DNA from: Nocardia nova
GTDB lineage: Bacteria > Actinomycetota > Actinomycetes > Mycobacteriales > Mycobacteriaceae
NCBI RefSeq assembly: GCF_002933465.1
Contig: NZ_PSZE01000027.1
Coordinates: forward strand, 29,202-93,201
Length of the DNA stretch: 64,000 nt
Direction of reading: 5' to 3'
Of this stretch, positions 61,201 to 64,000 are shown piece by piece. The translations under genes and the position numbers were made by a program. Under the pieces are notes generated by a model. It did not search any database, had not been told where the DNA came from, and was given only the letters and a program-made list of their open reading frames with translations. The number at the start of each line of letters is the position of its first letter. The first letter of the stretch is position 1.

Positions 61201-63833
61201 CGGTTGTTGCGCCGGGTGCAGATGATGTCGCCGGCGGAGGCGACCGATCCGTCGCCCAATGTGGTCGTTGCCGAGGGTGTTTCGGGGGTTCGGGCGAGGC
61301 GGTCGGTGCGCGCGCGGCGGTTGAGGTCGGTGACGATGTCGTGGATGGGGGCGAGCATGATGGCTTCGCGTCCGGCGTGCTGGTCGGCGAACCATGCGCT
61401 GTAGGCTTTGTCGGCGATGGTGGCGGCGCTGCCGGAATGGATGCGCTGGTTGTCGAGGTAGAAGCCGAACCCGGCGGGGTCTGCGTCGCGGAGTTGGAGT
61501 CCGGCGGTGGCTTCGGCGGTGTCGGCGAAGCGGACCACGTGCGTCAGGGTGATCGTGTCGGGGGTGTGGGTGGTGTCGATCCCGGCGCCGCCGGCGTCGA
61601 TGGCGGGCAGTTGTTTGTCGTCGCCGACGCAGCGGATGGTGGCGCCGCGGGCGGTGAGGAATTCGAACAGCTGCAGGCGTTTTCGATCCGACAGTTTGAT
61701 GTGTTCATCGACGATGACGAGCGTCTGCTCGTCTATTTGGTGGATCCACATCGGTGCGGAGGCAGGGAAGTCGTCGGCCGTCCGCACCCGGTCGGTGTCG
61801 TGGTGTGATCGGTGTCGGTTGAGGATGTGCAGGAGTCGGTCGACGGTTTCTACTCGTGTGCGGGTGGCTTCGGCGAGGATCGCGGCGGGGGCGGCTTCGG
61901 GCGCGAGGCCGAGAACTGTTCCGCCGGAGGCGCGCCAGGCGTCGACGAGCACGCGCATGGCGGTGGTTTTCCCGGTGCCCGCAGGCGCGGAGGCGATGGC
62001 GATGCGGGCGGGGGAGGTGGCGAAGTGGGTGACCATGGCGGTTTGGCCGGCGTTGAGTTTCTTGCCGTGGTTCGCGGGATCGGCGTTGTAGTCATCGATC
62101 GCGGCGGTCACGAAACTCTCGTCGATCATGCGTCCACCGGGCTGCACCGACAGCTCTGCGAGGCGGTATTCGATGTCGAGTTGGTGGGCGGAGGTGTAGT
62201 TCTGGGTGCCGGAGCGGGTGTAGACGCTGGCGCCGTCGCGGCGCTGGAACGACTCAGGAACGGTGGCGAGATCGGGTTCGGCGGCGATGTCCGGGTCTCC
62301 GCGAGCGAGGGAATTGCGGGGTGAGAGTGCCTGGGCGACAACGGCGTCGGCGACGGCGGCCCAGGTGTCGCGGTCGGTGAGGGCGCGGATGCGGCGTTCG
62401 GTTTCGGCGCGGATGTGGTGGTGCTGCCACACCGACCGCTGCGCCGACACCACCTCCACAACGTGGCGGGCGATGTCCGCGATGCGCTGCTCATCGACCA
62501 CCGGCGAGGGTGCCGGCGCCCGGTTCAGCGTGGTGGCGAGGACCTGATCGAGGGCGTGACCGTCGCGGAGGACGGTGACCGCTTGAGCACGCCAGTCGCA
62601 GCGTTGTTCGGCCCATGACCGGGACAGGTGTTTGGCCGGCCGAGTTTGCAAGGTGGCGACTTGCGCGAGGTTCCACATCTCGACCGGTGTGGGTTCGCGC
62701 CCGAGTTGCTGGTGGAAGTCGACTGTCAGCTCGCCCAGCCGCGTCCGGATGGCGGCGTCGCGGCGCGACCAGTACCGGATGAGCGTTGTGGGGATGCCAT
62801 CGATTTCGCGGATGGGGCGTTTGTTCGGGTTCGTGCCGGGGCGTTCGGTGAACTCGACGCCGAGGTCGGCGCGTAGGTGGTGTTCGAGGCGGGTGTTGTA
62901 GATCTCGCTGATCGTCACGTTCAGCCGGTAGACCACCGCAGCGTCCAGGGTTCGCCACCTGCCATCGGCACCGCGTACCCGGTTGGCGATCAGGGCGTGG
63001 GTGTGCAGATCAGGGTCACCGCAGCGGGATTCGCGGTGGACGAACCGTGCGGCGATGATGCCGTCGACATCGATCTGGCGCACGCCGTTGCGGCCCGCGC
63101 GGGTGAAGATCCCGTGTTCTTGCAGCCAACTGAGGGCGTCGTCGACGGCGGCGTCGTGGGCGCTGGCGATGCGCTGGGAGACCTCGATGGGTGCGATGGC
63201 CCAGAGCGCGGAGACGCTTTTGACGGGAGAGAACGTGATGTCGAATCCGGCGACCGCCGCTGATTTCGGGCGCGAAATCTTGGCGACGAACCCGGACAAC
63301 TCACGGTCATCCAACGGCGGTCGCTCGTAGTGTTCGGTGAACATTTCCGTCGCGACGTCGGTGCGAATACGTGCGCGAACCTCGTCGGGAATCGCCGCGC
63401 GGGCGCCGACTCCGGCAGCGATATTGTGTTCGGAGAACGCCTCCCCGCAGCGTTTGCGGAACTCGTTCTCACCGGAATACGTCCGATAGGGGTTGCCCAA
63501 CCGTGTCGCTCGCTCCGCCATTGCCTTCGCGGTTTTGAGCGCGGTTCCCTTCGCAGTCTCGGAGGCGATGATGTGTGCGGCGATCACTTCTGCGTCGGGG
63601 TGGCGGCCCTGTCCGAACAGTGCTCGCATCTGCGCTTCGGCGACTTCGTCGCCGGGTGAGAGGTTCAGGGCGGCTAGTCCGTTGCCCCACCACCTACCCG
63701 GTTGTTCTCCGTGGGCGGAGTAGTAGTCCGACAGGCTTCCGGGGCCGCGGTCGGAGGCATCGGCGGCGGCGACCTGGCGAAGGTAGTAGCGGTAGCTGTC
63801 GCCGGCGAGAATCTTGTGCAGCGTCGCGGTCAC
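58281..63833 (-). CDS. MobF-type relaxase-helicase (TraA/TrwC-like)
   Basis: 1850 residues from a GTG. N-terminal TrwC relaxase: nicking tyrosines in DSYRYYLRQ (Y14-Y17), DITFSPVKSVS (about 195-205) and the three-His metal site in HRESRCGDPDLHTHALIANRV (about 265-285). The helicase part has Walker A ASAPAGTGKTT (about 612-622), VIVDEHIKLSDR with the Asp-Glu pair, CVGDDKQLPAIDAGG and a C-terminal QGTTAD...AVTRG segment, the superfamily I pattern. A small Cys-rich segment (CLACGLERA ... CDDGLCSTC, about 1625-1655) may bind zinc. It nicks oriT, stays bound to the strand and unwinds it. Opposite strand to the secretion operon. Confidence 0.92.
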   Translation of the reverse strand: MTATLHKILAGDSYRYYLRQVAAADASDRGPGSLSDYYSAHGEQPGRWWGNGLAALNLSPGDEVAEAQMRALFGQGRHPDAEVIAAHIIASETAKGTALKTAKAMAERATRLGNPYRTYSGENEFRKRCGEAFSEHNIAAGVGARAAIPDEVRARIRTDVATEMFTEHYERPPLDDRELSGFVAKISRPKSAAVAGFDITFSPVKSVSALWAIAPIEVSQRIASAHDAAVDDALSWLQEHGIFTRAGRNGVRQIDVDGIIAARFVHRESRCGDPDLHTHALIANRVRGADGRWRTLDAAVVYRLNVTISEIYNTRLEHHLRADLGVEFTERPGTNPNKRPIREIDGIPTTLIRYWSRRDAAIRTRLGELTVDFHQQLGREPTPVEMWNLAQVATLQTRPAKHLSRSWAEQRCDWRAQAVTVLRDGHALDQVLATTLNRAPAPSPVVDEQRIADIARHVVEVVSAQRSVWQHHHIRAETERRIRALTDRDTWAAVADAVVAQALSPRNSLARGDPDIAAEPDLATVPESFQRRDGASVYTRSGTQNYTSAHQLDIEYRLAELSVQPGGRMIDESFVTAAIDDYNADPANHGKKLNAGQTAMVTHFATSPARIAIASAPAGTGKTTAMRVLVDAWRASGGTVLGLAPEAAPAAILAEATRTRVETVDRLLHILNRHRSHHDTDRVRTADDFPASAPMWIHQIDEQTLVIVDEHIKLSDRKRLQLFEFLTARGATIRCVGDDKQLPAIDAGGAGIDTTHTPDTITLTHVVRFADTAEATAGLQLRDADPAGFGFYLDNQRIHSGSAATIADKAYSAWFADQHAGREAIMLAPIHDIVTDLNRRARTDRLARTPETPSATTTLGDGSVASAGDIICTRRNNRHVRLGDTDWVRNGYRWRIGTVHPDGSLTVTHLRPGAKPGAATVLPPEYVGLHVRLGYAMTIDSAQGTTADTCHTVLTGSESRNQLYVAVTRGIHANHLYVPTTVDASELSFWTEPAILPRTAVEVLQHILAREATHTSAHTALRDALDPYRRLGRAGDVYLDAVGVATEHALGPDALAQLDHDAETLLPGLTDAPAYPTLRHHLAILALAGHDPATALRQAIDHRELDTAIDPAAVLDWRLDTSGAHSTGTGPLPWLHGLPHRLSDPAIASQLHARRRIVADLTTQITTDARTWVAATAPVWARPLLGNPELIAELAVWRAAHHVPDTDLRPTGAARFPTRERDHQTRLNTRVTDALADLHTATHTWEPLAKRLDTRITRDPWWPVLAAHLDTAAAAGLDIDTLLTDAATQRPLPDDMPAAALWSRLRLDPAALTTPTGHLLRPDWTPHLHHILGPDTAEHVINDPAWPRLVAAIDTAPTDWTPHDLLAAAHELLLAATDDNTTPPRTDQLATALAWRIEILTHPAPEPENPHTATGITTDMTQPPPEPHNTSPNHNSVDPLPADIVHAIGDLVSSGRIDDARHAFTRLTAHLDNPERDVLQRVITTLTARAYPVAVARLRWAADRYPEHREFILTAIPATDPRLHQPPTDPRPRRDPRTAARDHREYVDPTRRRPSRPDPGRDAFDTYNQAFADLDTDPTHLPVPEGIGTTRHRPGKEAPERSDTTSFLAGTGHAVDYDRYAVPDHHELPCLACGLERARTDTQQHHCDDGLCSTCRDNNQPGIPDHHPADQVAARCTFITDRHPPTAALALLRKDWRHTRNPADRATIEAFADALLTTETPASQNNSSQDLAGDSGFDPSNLTHMLTDTELVQAIGTLELRIQLADDEATIYGPAPSTTHAGDPIDIGWLEEELTELHAERIRRAHLTPEQTTTEQAQRANREDEVDRWSALQHTGLDTSAAAGTDGPEL

Positions 63834-64000
63834 CTATCCATCACATGCCCAATGCATCCAGAGTTTCCAGGGCCGGAAGGGAGGTAGTTTGTATCAAAAC
63901 GCGCCATTTCCCCATGTTGTAAGGAAATTCTTATCTTCCGCGATGCATGAGGTTTGCGGTGGGTGAGTGAATGTGGGGGTGAGGGGTTATGGGGGAATGG
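63834..64000 (-). promoter_or_regulatory. Region upstream of the relaxase, possible oriT neighbourhood
   Basis: No gene in the last 167 bases. It is more AT-rich than its surroundings (63895-63945), with short inverted repeats such as TTCC-AGGGCC-GGAA near 63870, and ends in G-runs (63975-63979, 63983-63986, 63991-63995). oriT of MobF elements is often beside the relaxase gene. No nick site can be recognised, so this is positional inference. Confidence 0.3.

Noticed and set aside
1..64000. CRISPR arrays, tRNA/rRNA genes, IS elements, integrase
   Set aside because: No regularly spaced long repeats, cloverleaf, rRNA core, or transposase/integrase motifs were noticed by eye.

Overview
The DNA is very GC-rich, with long open frames, GTG/TTG starts and ATGA/GTGA gene overlaps. 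It encodes cutinase- and LIP-lipase-fold proteins, DUF574 methyltransferases, DUF397 and HTH/DUF5753 regulators. This points to a mycolic-acid actinomycete, most likely Nocardia or a close relative (inference). The window looks like part of a conjugative element (plasmid or ICE) carrying a metabolic cargo. No integrase, replication gene, tRNA, rRNA, IS element or CRISPR array was recognised, so plasmid versus ICE cannot be decided here.

Region 1 (1-24.6 kb, plus strand) is a dense actinobacterial type IV secretion/conjugation operon. It holds two esterase-fold proteins that have lost the serine nucleophile, small membrane proteins, an alpha/beta hydrolase, lipoproteins, a VirB6/TrbL-like channel protein, an SCO6880-family protein, a VirB4-like ATPase, an NlpC/P60 wall hydrolase, a VirD4/TraG-like coupling protein and a duplicated DUF4913 protein. 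Between the wall hydrolase and the coupling protein lies a run of seven diverged paralogues (14.7-21.8 kb). All carry a short A-[IV]-D-x-A-L-P-like motif 37-42 residues from the C-terminus. They are unrecognised and are the best candidate for a new system.

Region 2 (24.6-31.5 kb) holds regulators and small enzymes: an HTH/DUF5753 - DUF574 methyltransferase - DUF397 operon, an HTH-TPR regulator, a NUDIX hydrolase, tiny coupled ORFs, an HTH-FGE-like fusion and a class IV aminotransferase.

Region 3 (31.6-42.5 kb, plus strand) holds DUF4254, two cytochrome P450s without ExxR, an acyl-CoA oxidase-like protein, a nucleoside hydrolase-like protein, a second DUF574 methyltransferase, a 2-hydroxyacid dehydrogenase-like protein with its catalytic residues replaced, and two regulators.

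Region 4 (42.8-56.2 kb) has an HTH regulator and an HD phosphohydrolase on the minus strand. They are divergent from an 11-gene tightly coupled plus-strand operon: ATP-grasp ligase, HAD phosphatase, P-loop kinase, Fe(II)/2-oxoglutarate oxygenase, thymidine phosphorylase, SHMT-like PLP enzyme, nucleotidyltransferase, GT4-like glycosyltransferase, class III aminotransferase, methyltransferase and GT1-like glycosyltransferase. This set would suit assembly of an amino-acid-decorated nucleoside or sugar conjugate. The product is unknown.

Region 5 (56.2-64 kb) has an unknown protein, a PD-(D/E)xK-like nuclease with a coiled coil and, on the minus strand, an 1850-residue MobF relaxase-helicase. The cargo therefore sits between the secretion operon and the relaxase, as expected for genes moved by the element.
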